Shown here: in pieces, positions 46,263 through 57,760 of the stretch
Numbering within the stretch: the stretch's first letter is position 1
Layout: each line of letters starts with the position of its first letter
Assembly: GCA_020091685.1 (NCBI GenBank)
Contig: CM034604.1
Coordinates: forward strand, 3,089,820-3,153,819
Origin: Lutjanus erythropterus
Lineage: Eukaryota > Chordata > Actinopteri > Lutjaniformes > Lutjanidae
Reading direction: 5' to 3'
DNA: 64,000 nt
The notes under the pieces: generated by a model
Told to the model about the DNA's origin: nothing
Seen by the model: the letters and a program-made list of their open reading frames with translations, nothing else
The model's database searches: none
Position numbers and translations under genes: made by a program

Positions 46263-47015
46263 TAGGGATGTTCCTGTCGATTACATGCAAATTTAATTTA
46301 GACTAGTTGACTAGTCTACCACTAAGAAAACACTCAGAAAGCAGTTAAAATTGAGCAGAATTTATTAATTTATAACGTTAAACACTGTCTGAAAAACACA
46401 CTGTTTATTAAGAGCCATTTGAAGCCATTAATCACAGTCTACAATCACCAAATCGTACTTTAAATGCCACTGAAATGTGCGCTACTTTGCGCTGTGCAAT
46501 ACAAACCTCATTAATGTACAAAACATGACAACATCTCAATAAATGCTTCATCTTTTCAGACTGAAGAGGGTCACAGTGTCTGCGGGTAAAGGCCTCAGAG
46601 CTAACATTAGATGCCAGCCTGACACACAGTGTGGCTAATGTTAGCAGTGCTAGTAGCAGCAGCTCTGCTTGCAGGTTTATGTCTGTGTCTGTGCTTAATG
46701 TGGCCACGTTTCTCCAGTCGAGTGAATATATATCAGTTTATTCTGTCACAGTTTACATTCATCTGTCCAACTTTGCTGATATAAACATCCGGGGTTGCCA
46801 CGGCGATCGGTTCATACACGCTAGGTGAGAGGGGCTGCTGTCTGACAGAGCTGCAGCCTCGACTAGTGGCTGCATAAAATCTTAGAGGCAACAGATAACT
46901 GGAATCGTGCATGAATGAAATATTGATAAATATTTTAAAGAACTAATATTTCTGGTGCCGACTAGCGTGGATGGGGACATTTAATTGTATAGTCGACTAA
47001 TCACGTGCATCCCTA
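46263..47015. mobile_element. hAT non-autonomous element with perfect 8-bp target duplication
   Basis: The left end is TAGGGATGTTCCTGTCGATT and the right end inverted reads TAGGGATGCACGTGATTAGT. Both are followed by TAGT(C/T)GACTA text, a hAT-type terminus common in fish. The octamer GCTGAAAC occurs immediately on each side (46255-46262 and 47016-47023). Joining the flanks restores GCTGAAACTAACAATTATTT, the start of an older dispersed repeat. It is 753 bases, and frames inside (91 codons minus, 65 codons plus) have no transposase motif. Confidence 0.85.
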
Positions 47016-47085
47016 GCTGAAACTAACAATTATTTTCATCATCAAATAAACTGTTGATAATTTCCTAAATTAATCAAACAATCCA
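47016..47085 (+). repeat. Left end of the 'GATTAATCGATTA' repeat, host of the hAT insertion
   Basis: GCTGAAACTAACAATTATTT TCATCATCAAATAAACTGTT and GATAATTTCCTAAATTAATC match the start of the repeat also seen at 930-1200. The hAT element at 46263-47015 sits just inside its first bases. The rest of the copy is missing. Confidence 0.5.
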
Positions 47086-47184
47086 TCTTTCTCCCAGTAA
47101 CCAGAGGTCAAGTCTTGTGTGACATCCATCACGTCACTTCCGTCGCACGATTTACATCAATTCCCTCACATGAGATACTTAACA

Positions 47185-47450
47185 CTTATTTAAACCCAAA
47201 CACTATCTTTTCCTAACCCTAACCAAGTAGTTTTATTGCCTAAACCTAACCAAACCGCAGCTGTTTTTTTTTTACAATGTAAACGACTTGTGTCGCTTAA
47301 GTTATGTCGCCATGCAAATGACATCACTTTCATCAAATGACATGGGTAACATAGTTATTTTAACCTAAATCACAATCTTTTCCAACCCTAACCCAAGTAG
47401 GTTTTGTGCCTAAACCTAACCAAACTGCAAAACGTTTTACAACATAAACC
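47185..47450 (-). repeat. Two tandem copies of the 'GGCACCAAAACTACTTGG' family
   Basis: AACCCTAACCAAGTAG at 47215-47230 and AACCCTAACCCAAGTAG at about 47384-47400 are 170 bases apart. Each is followed by TTGTGCCTAAACCTAACCAA or a near variant, and by GTAACAT/GTCACGT text. The pair is inverted relative to the array at 11943. The CCTAACCCTAACC text resembles a telomere repeat by chance only. Confidence 0.65.
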
Positions 47451-48429
47451 ACATATGTAATGTCACGTGAGTTAGGTCACATGACCTGTGTAATGGTCAG
47501 TACTCTCCGCTGGAAATATATGTTGTGCTTGACGATTGACCTTTTCTGCCGTATGAGGATATGAAAATTCTCAACCCAGGAATGTAAAAATTGTAAGATA
47601 CTGTAATATTAGTAATTACAGTATAAATGAGTACATAATAATATGCATATGTGTGTGTGCATGAATACTTCATGCAAATAATTTAATAGGTGACTACGAA
47701 TGAATTAATTGACTAATTGTGGCAGCTGTGGATGAAAATGTATGAAAGTGCATTCAAACACCTGTTAGTGTAGCTGATCTGTTTCATGTTACAACATTGT
47801 ACAGTAGTTAGGTCATACAGAGGACCCCTACCCTGAGCTTCAGTATTATTTGTGGTGGTGCCGCTGACTTTTTTGTCGAGCATCAGCTCCTTTACTTTGG
47901 AGATGTTTCACATTGTCTGGACGCTGGGATACACCCTTCCTTCCCCGTAGGGACCGACTGAAGTCAGGGCTGGGAAAGTGCTGAGCAGCACTATTGTCAT
48001 TTATGAAAAATGTAGACGCCGGGGAGAGGGGGACAGGAATAGCAGGGGGGCTCGCTCACAGTAGAAAGAGTGGCACATGTTGGCTTTCTGGGGTGTTCCT
48101 GCGTCTCTGGCCGGCAGAGCCACTATCAATCATCAGCGTGTCCTTTTTGTCAGGGTCTGTCTTCACACACTGACCTCACCCCCTGAGCCGGAGACATCAG
48201 ACACAGGCGGGAGGAGCAGGGGAGTGGTGTCTGGAGGTGCAGTACTCCAGGGGTGATGAAGCTGTTGTATTTCTTGTGAGGTTATGATGCAGTACATAGG
48301 TACAGTTAATACAGAGTACATTCACTGTAAGTGTGACGGCAGATCAAAAGACTGTGTAGCATGGTAGCGTGTGATCAACGCTTTATATAAAGAAACCATT
48401 ATTCAGTAATTATTCAGTATATTCTCAGA
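47451..48429. other. Unassigned; repeat-poor GC-richer block at 47.8-48.3 kb
   Basis: About 47820-48250 is GC-rich and free of repeats I know, with no frame above 60 codons. It is a weak candidate for regulatory DNA. Confidence 0.3.
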
Positions 48430-50040
48430 TTTGTCTTAAATATTGAGTGTCCTGTTTTCTTCTGACCTGGTTGGAAATAGGTGTCTCTAACTTGCAATAA
48501 ATGCAGCTATTCAAAATATATGATTCTTACTTAATCACTTCTGTTACTTCTGTTCAGTTACTCTGCATATGCAGTAAAGGCACAGTTCCCCCCAAATTAA
48601 AAAGAAAAGTAGAAAATCCATTCTTTGTGCAGTAGAATCTACTGGAACTACTTTCATTCAATTGCAGAGAAAGTAGTTCCTACATAAAACTGCTCACAAT
48701 AAAATCTATTGATTATTTTGAATAACCGGGTCATAATTTTTGGAAAGAAGCACTGATTTTGATTTTTAAAAAAAATATATTTTCTGGTGCTTTGAACACC
48801 ACAAGCTGAGTTATATTTAGTCCCTTTACATTGAAATGAAGGCAGACATCTCTACCGCTGATATCTCCAAAACTCTGCAACTAAAACCAAAACAGTACAG
48901 ATGAACAAATAGCACCACAGGCCAGAAGAAAAATGTGTATTTTTGAGTTTATCGTTAACTCCCTTTAACGCATATGCAGAATAGGTGCACAACGGAATAG
49001 TGATAAAGTAAGAATCTTATATGTAGAATACTGACATTTATTGCAAGCAAAAGACACCCATTTACCTCACACAAAAAAAATATCTAGATGGATAAATAGC
49101 ATGACAGGCCAAGGGAGAAATATGTATTTTTGATTTGGGGGTTAACTGTCCCTTTAAATATTAAACATCCTAAACATATTTTCTTCAAACCTGGCTGTAA
49201 AATGGTGTCTCTTGCTTGCAATAAATATAAGTATTCAAACATATATGGTTCTTACTTCATCACTGCTATGTTTGTGCAATTATTCTGCATATGCATTAAA
49301 GGGACAGTTCACCCCAAAATAAAAAAAATAAAAAATACACATTTTTCTTCTGGCCTGTATTGCTATTTGTTTATCTATACTGTTTTGGTGTGAGTTGCAG
49401 AATTTTGAAGATATCAGCTGTTGACATTTCTCCTGTCTCTCCAATATAAACTAAATGGCACTTGTGGTGCTCAAAACACATTGAAAAACTTCAAAACCAG
49501 CACTTCTTTCCAAAAATCATGACCCAGTTACTCAAGATAATTCACACACCTTGTTGTGAGCAGTTTCATGTAGAAAATACTTTCTGAAGTAGAATCTACC
49601 AGATTTACTTTATTTCATCTAAAAAAAGTAGTTTCTACACAGAACTGCTCATAACAAGGTCTATGGATTATCTTGAGTAACTAGGACATGATTTTTGGAA
49701 AGAAGATTTATTTTTGGTGCTCGAAGCACCACAAGCTCAGTGCCATTTTGTTGCATTATATTGGAGAGAAGGCAGACTTCTACAGTTGACTTCCCAAAAC
49801 TCAAAAACCAAAAAAATCTAGATGGATAAATAGCACTTCAGGCTGGGGGAGAAATATGTATTTTTGATTCTCGGTGAACTGTACCTTTTAATATTGAATA
49901 TCCCAAACACATTTTTCCTCTAACCTGACTGTAAATAGGTATCTCTCGCTTGCAATAAATAAAAAGCATTTAAAATATATAAATCTTACTTAATAATGCT
50001 CCTTTTGTGCAATTATTCTGCATGCAGTTATGCATTATTA
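48430..50040. repeat. Composite tandem array, roughly 730-bp unit, built from a TTAA-type MITE
   Basis: A spacer with CTTGCAATAAAT recurs near 48495, 49215 and 49951, spaced about 720 and 736 bases. Between them lie copies of a fish MITE (AAAGGGACAGTTCACCCCAA at the left, GAACTGTACCTTTTAA or AACTGTCCCTTTAA at the right; interior CTCAAGATAATTCACACACC and GAAATCATGACCC-like text). The second junction (about 48966-49070) holds the spacer in inverse orientation, with GCATATGCAGAATAGGTGCA. So the array is not a simple duplication. TTAA borders several copies. Frames inside (87 codons) are repeat translations. Confidence 0.75.
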
Positions 50041-50812
50041 TGCATCAGTGGTAATGTGGGTCTATACAAACTTTGACTGAACTAATTGTGTCAGTGCCCA
50101 CAGTATGTGCTATAGCATGTCCGTATTCCCACAGTATGCTCAAGCTAACAGTGGGCATAGTGTTGTGGGGCCGACACGAGTGGGCCCCACACTATGGGGC
50201 CGACATTTTCCACAGCAATAACGGGGCCCATAGTAGGCTGCCCAATTTTCCGCCCACAGTGGCCCTACACAAGTCCAGAAAGGCGTATTTGCTGGGAGGT
50301 AGCATGCTAGCTCCAGTTTGTGGCTTTCGTATATTACCATTATGTTCCACTCATCAGTTTAAAAATATAATACCTGGTGATATTTGAAAAACCTTACCAC
50401 TGCTCTGAAGGTATTCTCAGAATCCTCTTCTAACCACGTGGATAGAACTATTCCCTCTGCTGCACGACAAAAAAAGTTTTCTAAGTTTTGAAGTGTCTTG
50501 ATCCGAACTCAATCCTTTCTATCAATCAATCTACAAACACGAAAGAAGGCCACCTGCCAGTAACTTTGATATCACATTACGTACAGGTCCTGATACTGTA
50601 ATGTGATGATTAGCTTACCTTTCTATCGTTAGCTAACATTACAGGCAGAGATATTATCTTACTGAAATATTATATACTGCCTAAGGCGCTGTCCATTCTG
50701 CTTACAGGCCTTTTCTACATTCACTATCTCCTGTCAAAACTCACTGTTGTATCTGTGCTCTAGAAAACATATTGCATTCATTCCTGTCCTCATAAAATAT
50801 CTGTAAAGAAAT
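50041..50812. other. Unassigned; odd GC-rich palindromic patch at 50156-50240
   Basis: GGGGCCGACA occurs twice (50167-50176 and 50196-50205). AGTGTTGTGGGGCC at about 50158 faces GGGCCCCACACT at about 50182, forming a possible hairpin of about 12 pairs. Frames of 104 (plus) and 66 (minus) codons run across it and have no domain. The rest shows nothing nameable. Confidence 0.4.
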
Positions 50813-50922
50813 GCATCCATCCATCCACCTACCCGGGCTCAGGTCGTGGAGGCAGCAGGCCAAGCCCAGCTCAACCCAGCTCCCCTTGGGGGATCCCGAG
50901 GTGCTCCCAGACCGGATGAGAT
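50813..50922 (+). repeat. Fragment of a very common teleost repeat (CATCCATCCA...GGGATCCCGAGG)
   Basis: CATCCATCCATCCACCTACC, CGGGCTCAGGTCGTGGAGGC, AGCAGGCCAAGCCCAGC, CTTGGGGGATCCCGAGGTGC and TCCCAGACCGGATGAGATAT follow the order of a GC-rich repeat abundant in fish genomes, usually several hundred bases longer. It is truncated at the right. I am unsure of its class. A 98-codon and a 68-codon frame overlap it in opposite directions. Confidence 0.65.
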
Positions 50923-51750
50923 ATGTTATTATAATGTTTAACATCATGCATTATTTACATCCATGTTCACATGTTGGAGTCTTTATCACTGTCTTTGCCA
51001 GCACATTGCTATGTTTGGTAGCTTGTAACTGCTACAAACTGTCAAACTGTGCAATAACATGTCAAGATATAAGTCAAGTCCTATACCTTTGTACTGCCAA
51101 CTCATAAATACACTGCTCCATAGTACTAGTAGTAGTCAAAAACTCACAGTCCACCTTTAATGATAGCTGAATTCCATTTAGCTGCTCTAGTTTCAGGGTC
51201 CTGGCATTGTTCACTGTCACACTGTCATGACTTACTGGGACACTTCTTAGAACAGAGCCATCATTAATATTATTAGTAACACCTTTTATTTAAATCAATT
51301 TTCCCCAGACATCATGTCTGCTGTGTTAGTGCAACAGTTCAAGCAACAAAATCATCTTCTTTTACCATTCAAGTAACGGCATGCGTCTACATCCTGCACA
51401 TTAGCAGAACAGTAATTAGTCATCTTTTATCTTTACAAAATTATTTTCTCCCATCTCTCTCTTTTTAGTTTTGTTTTTCACAGCTGCATTTTTGTAAGTT
51501 CATTTTTACAAAGTAGTATGAACAATTAACATGAAATGAATAAGTGGGGAAAAAAAAACAATTATTAGTTTTGTTTGTTTGTTTGATTCATTTGTCATTC
51601 AAATCATGCTCTAGTTTTAATTCATTGACCAAAATTGTAACACATTCTAAGCTTTTGTTTTTGTTGTGTAAAAACAAAATTAAATAAAACAATATTAGAA
51701 CACAAAAATTAGGTTACTTTTACGTACATTAACACTGGCAGAAACTATTA
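50923..51750. other. Unassigned AT-rich sequence
   Basis: No gene or nameable repeat. It includes short A and T runs and a (TTTG)3-like patch near 51570. Confidence 0.4.
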
Positions 51751-52244
51751 CCAGGGATTTCCACCAGATGCGGTTTTGTTCCGTCATATGAGCGACTGCA
51801 ATTTCCACCAGCAGCGTTCCAGAAGTGTTTCAGCAGTGGAGCGTTTTTCCCGTCTGATTATGTTTACTTGCTCTGATTTTGTTGATTAAGTCCTCTTTCC
51901 TTGCTCTTTGTGCTTCTACCATGGATAAGCAGGCTACATAGTTAAATGCACAGGGTCTTTTATTTTGAAAAATAACTGGATTCTCCCTGCCTTTTCCGTG
52001 CCTGACTTCCTACCTGTTCAACCTGCTCTGTGCTAACTGATGTAGCATCCGTCAAAAATAGATTTGGTGTGTATTCTCTGTGGAGTGGAGCGTTGAGCCA
52101 CCTCTGGAAAGCATCTGAAATGCGCCGTGGCACTTCTGGTGGAAACACCAGTATTGTTCATAATGGCCGCGAATTGGCCTGAGTGCTGCGACGCAGCCAT
52201 GGCGCAGCGCAGCCACGCCTGGTGGAAATTAGGGGTAACCCTGG
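51751..52244. mobile_element. MITE with CCAGGG...CCCTGG ends
   Basis: The left end CCAGGGATTTCCACCAGATG and the right end inverted, CCAGGGTTACCCCTAATTTC then CACCAGGCG, are imperfect inverted repeats. The motif TTTCCACCAG also recurs internally (about 51811). Near the right end GCGACGCAGCCATGGCGCAG is a short GC-rich hairpin. No clear target duplication. The overlapping 143-codon (minus) and 115-codon (plus) frames cover the right end and flank, oppose each other and lack domains, so I do not call them genes. Confidence 0.6.
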
Positions 52245-54179
52245 ATTTGTCCACAGACAGAAAAGTTTTATTTGGTCTAAAATGTAAGTATAATTTTAAT
52301 GACAATTCCCTTAATGATAATGAGGACCTTCTTATACAATATGGAATATTCAGAAGCCATGTTATGTATTTACACATGCTGCTGATTTTAATTGAAAGTT
52401 TAATATTACATATAAAAGAGGAACAAAAGTGGAGTAAAAAGAGCGCTTGGTTAAAATGTCCCACATGTTATTAATTCATCACGTTTACCATTCTCACTAG
52501 CTTAATAATAAATAGCAGTAGAACATTTTGGCCACTCCAACTGTCATCTCTTAAAAAAGCTCCCCATCCTCTGTGTGCTATCCGTGAGAGGGCGAGTGGC
52601 GAGGAGCAGGAAAACATCTTGATTCCTCCAACGCAGAAGCCTCACCCCATGGTGAGCTGCAGAATGGAGTGGTGGCATCATTCCATGCATTATTCAGGAG
52701 TGTAAATTAACCCTGAGTAGGGATACTCCATCAATCAACGGGGGCTGCCATAACAGGGTGCCGTCTGGGGGCACGCAGGAGCGAAGGGGGAGTGTGGATG
52801 GAGGGTGGAATGCTGTTAGTGGTTGGCTGGTGGAGCTGGTGGTCTGTCAGATGGAGTGTAATGGAGAGCGAGTCCGAAGTCACCGCTAGAATTAGCCACC
52901 CACTATTTCAACAGGTGGCCCCGACAGTCATGTGTGGCATGTGGACAGGCTCAGGCAGAGACGCACCAAATACTGTCTGAGCCCGGGTGGGAACAAAACA
53001 ACAAGTGGAGCAGGATTTGAGGTGTTTACACTGTAGAAAAATAGTTTAAAGTTGCAATCTGTGACATGTACACATAAATAATGTCTGTTTTTAATGCTCT
53101 GTTGCCAACTGATGTAACTCCATTATAATTCACACTAATCCCTGTGCATTAAAACTTTAAATTTACTGTTCTAAACTCCTGATGTTTGGTAGAGTTTTCC
53201 TGAGTAAACATTAGGTTCATTAGACGTAGGGCCAGTCCAAGCCTTTCTGGGGACCAAAGCCCCCACCCCCTCCTCATACCTGGACACAAACTATGCTTTG
53301 TTTAAACACAAAATAGTCCTCAGTGCTACTGATTTTTTGTTTAAGTGCCTTTGATTGGTTCCTATTAAGCAATGGGCCACAAGATGGTGCTATACTTGTA
53401 TGAAATTAAAAATCAAATATCAGAGTTAATTTTTGACCTGACCCTTCAAGGACAAATTAAAATGAATACAGATTTTATTAATTCGTTATAGGTTAGCTAT
53501 GTAATAAGATAAGCGCAAACCAGAAAATAAATACTACTAAAAATTACTACTTAATGGCCACTAAAGCTGCAATTAAACTTTCCACGTCTGCAAGTACATG
53601 AGGGCCAGGTTCACATATATATACAGTGGGTTCTGTGCAGAAATCCACGTAAATACAATTTAAGGTGACTATATGGACTTTGTGAGGCGACTAGCCTATA
53701 GACGGAATACCGTCTGTGCATGTGGGATCGTGTCCTCCAAATGGATTCCAGAAAGTATCACAAACAGAACTACTATGTGGCCGTGGTGTCCATTTACACC
53801 TCCGTTTGGGAGTATATTTAGGTGTCAAGTTTCCTCCAGCAGATGGAGTTTGTTCTTCTTTTTTTTAAACTTTATTTTAAGTAGACAACAAGTCACAATA
53901 AGTCCTGAAGGTGCTATGGGTGAAGACAATAACAGCTTTAAGTCACTGTGTGATGCGGTTGTGGAAGACTGTCCCAAGTAAGATAAACAGAGAATTAAGC
54001 CTCAGTTGTTTCAGAAAGTTCCCAAAAATTACATATGTGTACATTCAAGTGACCTCTAGTGGCTATACTAATTATGACTCTTTAGGAAGCAATTCAGGAA
54101 GTAGTGGGATGTTACTGAGCCACAAAGCTGACAGAGGGAGGAGGTCGGACATGTTTCCTGTTTCCTACTGACAGTCAAC
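52245..54179. other. No gene seen; repeat-poor GC-richer block at 52.5-53.0 kb
   Basis: About 52545-52990 is GC-rich and free of recognised repeats, hence a candidate conserved non-coding block. Around 54030-54170, CAAGTGACCTCTAGTGGCTA and AAGCAATTCAGGAAGTAGTG resemble dispersed fish repeat text. Frames (102 and 86 codons) show no domains. Confidence 0.35.
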
Positions 54180-54260
54180 TGTTAGTCAAGTTAAGAACAC
54201 CATGATGTTTCCCAGAACCTAAGTGTTTTATGTACCCAAATGTAACCAAACCTTAGCCAC
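54180..54260 (-). repeat. Decayed copy of the 'GGCACCAAAACTACTTGG' family
   Basis: GAACCTAAGTGTTTTATGTA and CCCAAATGTAACCAAACC keep the outline of CCTAA-(C)CAAGTAGTTTTGTGCCTAAACCTAACC but with many changes. It is the weakest member of the family in the window. Confidence 0.35.
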
Positions 54261-55639
54261 AGTGAGTAAGTTCAGAAAATTGTTTTATTTTTGAAACCAT
54301 GATTTGTTATGGAATGATATTAATGGTTTAGGCAGAACTATCAAATGATGTCCTGCCGATAAGGATGGTACATCATAAAAACCCTTGTACAGTTTATTTG
54401 GGATGGCAGTAAAGAGCAATGCATTTTAGCATTTAGTTTGTTTGGTCGAAAGCTCTGAAAAAATCTAATGAGTGGATCTTGAGATTGGATTGTCTTGTCA
54501 CTATCAAAGATCGAGAATGAACTTGGATGCTTAATTACTTAGAGGGACGCTTTTTGTGTTCCACTTTAACAAGTCTGAGAACTCACAAGAAAAAGATTTT
54601 AAAACATATGTTCAAAATCTGAGCAGAGGTTGAAAGGAGACAGCATTAGCAGCAGAAGTAACTATGCCATTGTAAAACTAGCAATGTTAAAAGCTGTTTG
54701 AGACCATACTTATCATTACACACCAGAATGTATATTGAATATATTGCTGGATGGATAAAAAATGGAAAGACAGTGATTCTTGCCATTCTTTGCAACTTGG
54801 AGGGAAAACTATTTTAATTCGTCCATCACCTTCAGCTACACTGTATGTGACAGTTATGTGTGTGTGTGTGTGCTGTGAGGACATTATTTAACAGTAAAGA
54901 CAGGAATCTCTGTATGTCCTTTGCATATCTCGAGAACTGTTCATCCAATCTACTTCACTCTTGGTGGATGTATTGTATAGGACCATTCCCAGTGTTGAAT
55001 ATGCTGTAATTCAGATGTGCCATATGATCAATATTAATAGACACTGAATAAACAGGTGATCAGCGCTTTGTGCAGCAGTGGGGGAGGGTCTTCAGGGCTC
55101 TGCAGACTCAAGCATGTCTTCATCTATTTCTGCATAAGAAGGACTGTTTATCTGATCAAGTCATACTTGGGAGTGTATAGCTGAGGGCCTGAGTTTCAAG
55201 TGTGAGGTTGATCAAATGAGCTGTTTTTGAGAGCACTGCAGGCATATTGTAGCTCTTGCCAACGCTACAAGTACTATTTCTGAGCAGGCAGTAGTAAGAA
55301 CACAATTGTGACAATTGTGGATTTTGCTTTGTTCCTTTTTTCAGAAATTTCAACTCCACTCATTAAAATGATCCAAATGTGAACAACTACAGCTGCACTA
55401 AGGATGCTAAGGTCATGCTCTCAGTATTTTCTAAGTACTTTGATTATTTTCAGACACATTTTGTCTGTAAAACCATAAACATATTTACCACACGCCTGCT
55501 GGTTGATCCATAACTGCAGCATGTTCTAAGTCTGTGTTTGTGTTGTAGTGAACTGAAATATTGAATGAACTGAATGAAAAATTCTGACCTACTGTTGGCA
55601 CTACATAGCACAGTCATTCATTGTCAGGGCACCTCAAAT
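54261..55639. other. Unassigned; dispersed repeat text at 54901-55100
   Basis: 54901-55100 contains CATATCTCGAGAACTGTTCA, CTTCACTCTTGGTGGATGTA, ATTCAGATGTGCCATATGAT and GGTGATCAGCGCTTTGTGCA, in the order I remember for a fish dispersed repeat. A pure (TG)8 run is at 54857-54872. There is no gene. Confidence 0.45.
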
Positions 55640-56319
55640 CAGAAGTGGGACCAAATCTTTGTTTTGCAACTCACAGATAATTGTAAGTGTGAAGTCAAGT
55701 TCACAGTTCTAAACTTTGATTTTTGAGTCCTAAACTAGTCATAATGTGTTGTTCTTCTTTAACAGAGCCTCAGCTTATTGTTCTTTGTGCAACTTCAAAT
55801 GTTGAACTAAGCTAGAAGTTGCTGTCTCTGTCTGTAATTTTCAACCCACACGTTTGCATACTGCAGTTCATTTTATGTTGGCCACTGTATACAAATGAAA
55901 TGATCTTTGGTCTCATTTTTTCCCACTGGAGCTCAGTAACATTAGTTCTTCATGGTTCTTTCCTGCAGCATGATTTGATGCTGTTGGATTGATTCAGACA
56001 AAGTGAATCTGAAGAATTATGTGTTACTTTGGTGAGAATGAGAAGTGTTAACTTTAGTTGATTCAGGAAATCACAGATGCACACAAGTCCTGGGTGAATG
56101 AATACACCAGAGGAGGGACCAGTTCATTGTTTTCTAAGTCCCTAATATTTTTCCCAAGTCAGGTCATGAGACAGGCAAGTCCCAAGTCCTAAACTTTGAG
56201 GTTCAAGGCCTAAACAAGTCAAGTTTTTTATTTTTTTATTTTTTTATTTTGTCAAGTTGAGTCTAAAGTCATTAAATTTGCAACTCAAGTCCAAGTCATG
56301 TCACCAGAGTCCACGTCTG
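55640..56319 (-). mobile_element. Non-autonomous hAT-like element ('CAAGTC' family), copy B
   Basis: The ends are CAGAAGTGGGACCAAATCTT and ACCAGAGTCCACGTCTG, again CAGANGTGG/CCACNTCTG. The interior read on the minus strand gives TTCACTTTGTCTGAATCAAT, AAAGAACCATGAAGAACTAA, CTGAGCTCCAGTGGGAAAAA and CAAACGTGTGGGTTGAAAAT, matching copy A at 15879-16412. It is about 150 bases longer than copy A, partly through AAGTC-rich and T-rich (TTTTTTA)n stretches near 56225-56250. No transposase and no clear target duplication. Confidence 0.65.
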
Positions 56320-56999
56320 CAATGAATATCTGTAACAGATTTCACAACAGTCCATCTAGCAGTTGTTGGGATTTTCCACTCTGACTCTTCACACTGAATC
56401 TATCAACAGACCGACTGACTTATATCTATATTTACATCTATTTCCACTGTGTATCAGTAGTGTTTATGTTTTTGCATGTGATGAATGCTGTCTTCCCACT
56501 TACTATGAATTCTTGGACTTGCTGAGATTTGGTTGAAAGAAAATCTTTTTGCCCTTTTCCCCATTAATGTATTCATTCCTTCAGTCCCCTGTGAGATACA
56601 GGAAAATATTTTATTGATTGCACAATTTCCTTGTGTGGACATTTCTTCAGGCATTTTTGCACCTTCTCTGTGACAACTGCAGATTCATGGGGGAGACTGT
56701 TTTTCTGTTCTGTCAGGGAAGTGGGTTGGAAGCCAGGAAAGACAAGCTAAAACACCTAATTTTATTGATTACAGTGCAGAATGGAGTGGTCAGGATGATG
56801 TCTTGAAACCGGACAGTGTCTTCAACCCAAGTGTCCCTTAATTTGAAAAAATAAGCTTACTTTTTCAGTGTTCTGTAGTGGTGGAAATTAAGTTCTCTCA
56901 GAGGAACAGTAAACTGCACTCCTGTGTATGCGCCACATTACAGATTCAAAGCATTATTCAATAGAGAGAAAGGCTATTAACTCTGCTGCTTTCTGGGAC
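56320..56999. other. Unassigned sequence
   Basis: Two opposed frames of 62-66 codons have no motifs. No nameable repeat. Confidence 0.4.
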
Positions 57000-57760
57000 G
57001 CCATCCAAGTCAGATCAGAATGGTGGTATGGTTAAATCCCCATAAGGGTTCCTGAGACGAGGCTGGTGCTTTCTTCCCGTCGACGAGCCGAGGACACAGG
57101 CATAATGACGTTAGGCACGGTGGTCCTGTTTGGACGGCTGTTTGTTTAACAGCATATTCATTGGCTGTTTGCTGATAAAACTGGCGGGAAAGCTCCCGAA
57201 GCCGCCGCTGATGAATTGCGGCAGAGCTTTTCTTGGTGATGTCTATTGTTTGGTTCTCCTGGCTGGCACGCCACACGTCAGGATGGCTAAATTGACTTTG
57301 AGAAACGGGACGAGGGTGGTGTCAGAGGACAGTCCACGGATCCCTGTGACACCTTCTGCTGCTGGAATCTGCTTTTGATGGAAATAAACAGGGAAAATAT
57401 TGCTGTATGCTCCTGTTCACACACCTGCTCTTACCGAATTCTGTCATGTGATAAAGCGAGATAAATAGTGGACACCTTAATGATCAGATTACAGTGAGAG
57501 CAAAGTGTACAAAAGTATGTTTCTGGTTTTGTACCCTGACAATGGCGGCAATTACGATCGGTGCTATCTGCACCCGCGCTCCTGACATCAGCTGTTTGAT
57601 TAAGCATCTCCTCTGCTCATGGCCTACATCTGCCCTCATTTCTCTGTTTGATGTATGCTCCTTCCTCGTTGTTTTTCCAAGGAGGAAAATAAAAGAAGAC
57701 ACCAAGACAAATTTCCTCGGGGACCTTGAATCATCTTTCATGGATTCTGTGGGTGGCTAT
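57000..57760. other. Repeat-poor block, candidate conserved non-coding region
   Basis: About 760 bases with no repeat I recognise and GC above the local level, containing CCAAT-like and AT-core motifs such as GCATATTCATTGGCTGTTTG and GATTACAGTGAGAGCAAAG. Overlapping frames of 82-92 codons on both strands have no domains. As with 42380-43470, the lack of insertions is suggestive only. Confidence 0.35.

Noticed and set aside
47211-47400. CCTAACCCTAACC text as telomere-like repeat
   Set aside because: Only one or two hexamer-like units occur, and they belong to the dispersed CCTAAACCTAACCAA family.
52033-52464. 143-codon minus-strand frame
   Set aside because: It overlaps the right end of the MITE at 51751-52244 and a 115-codon frame on the other strand. 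No recognisable domain.
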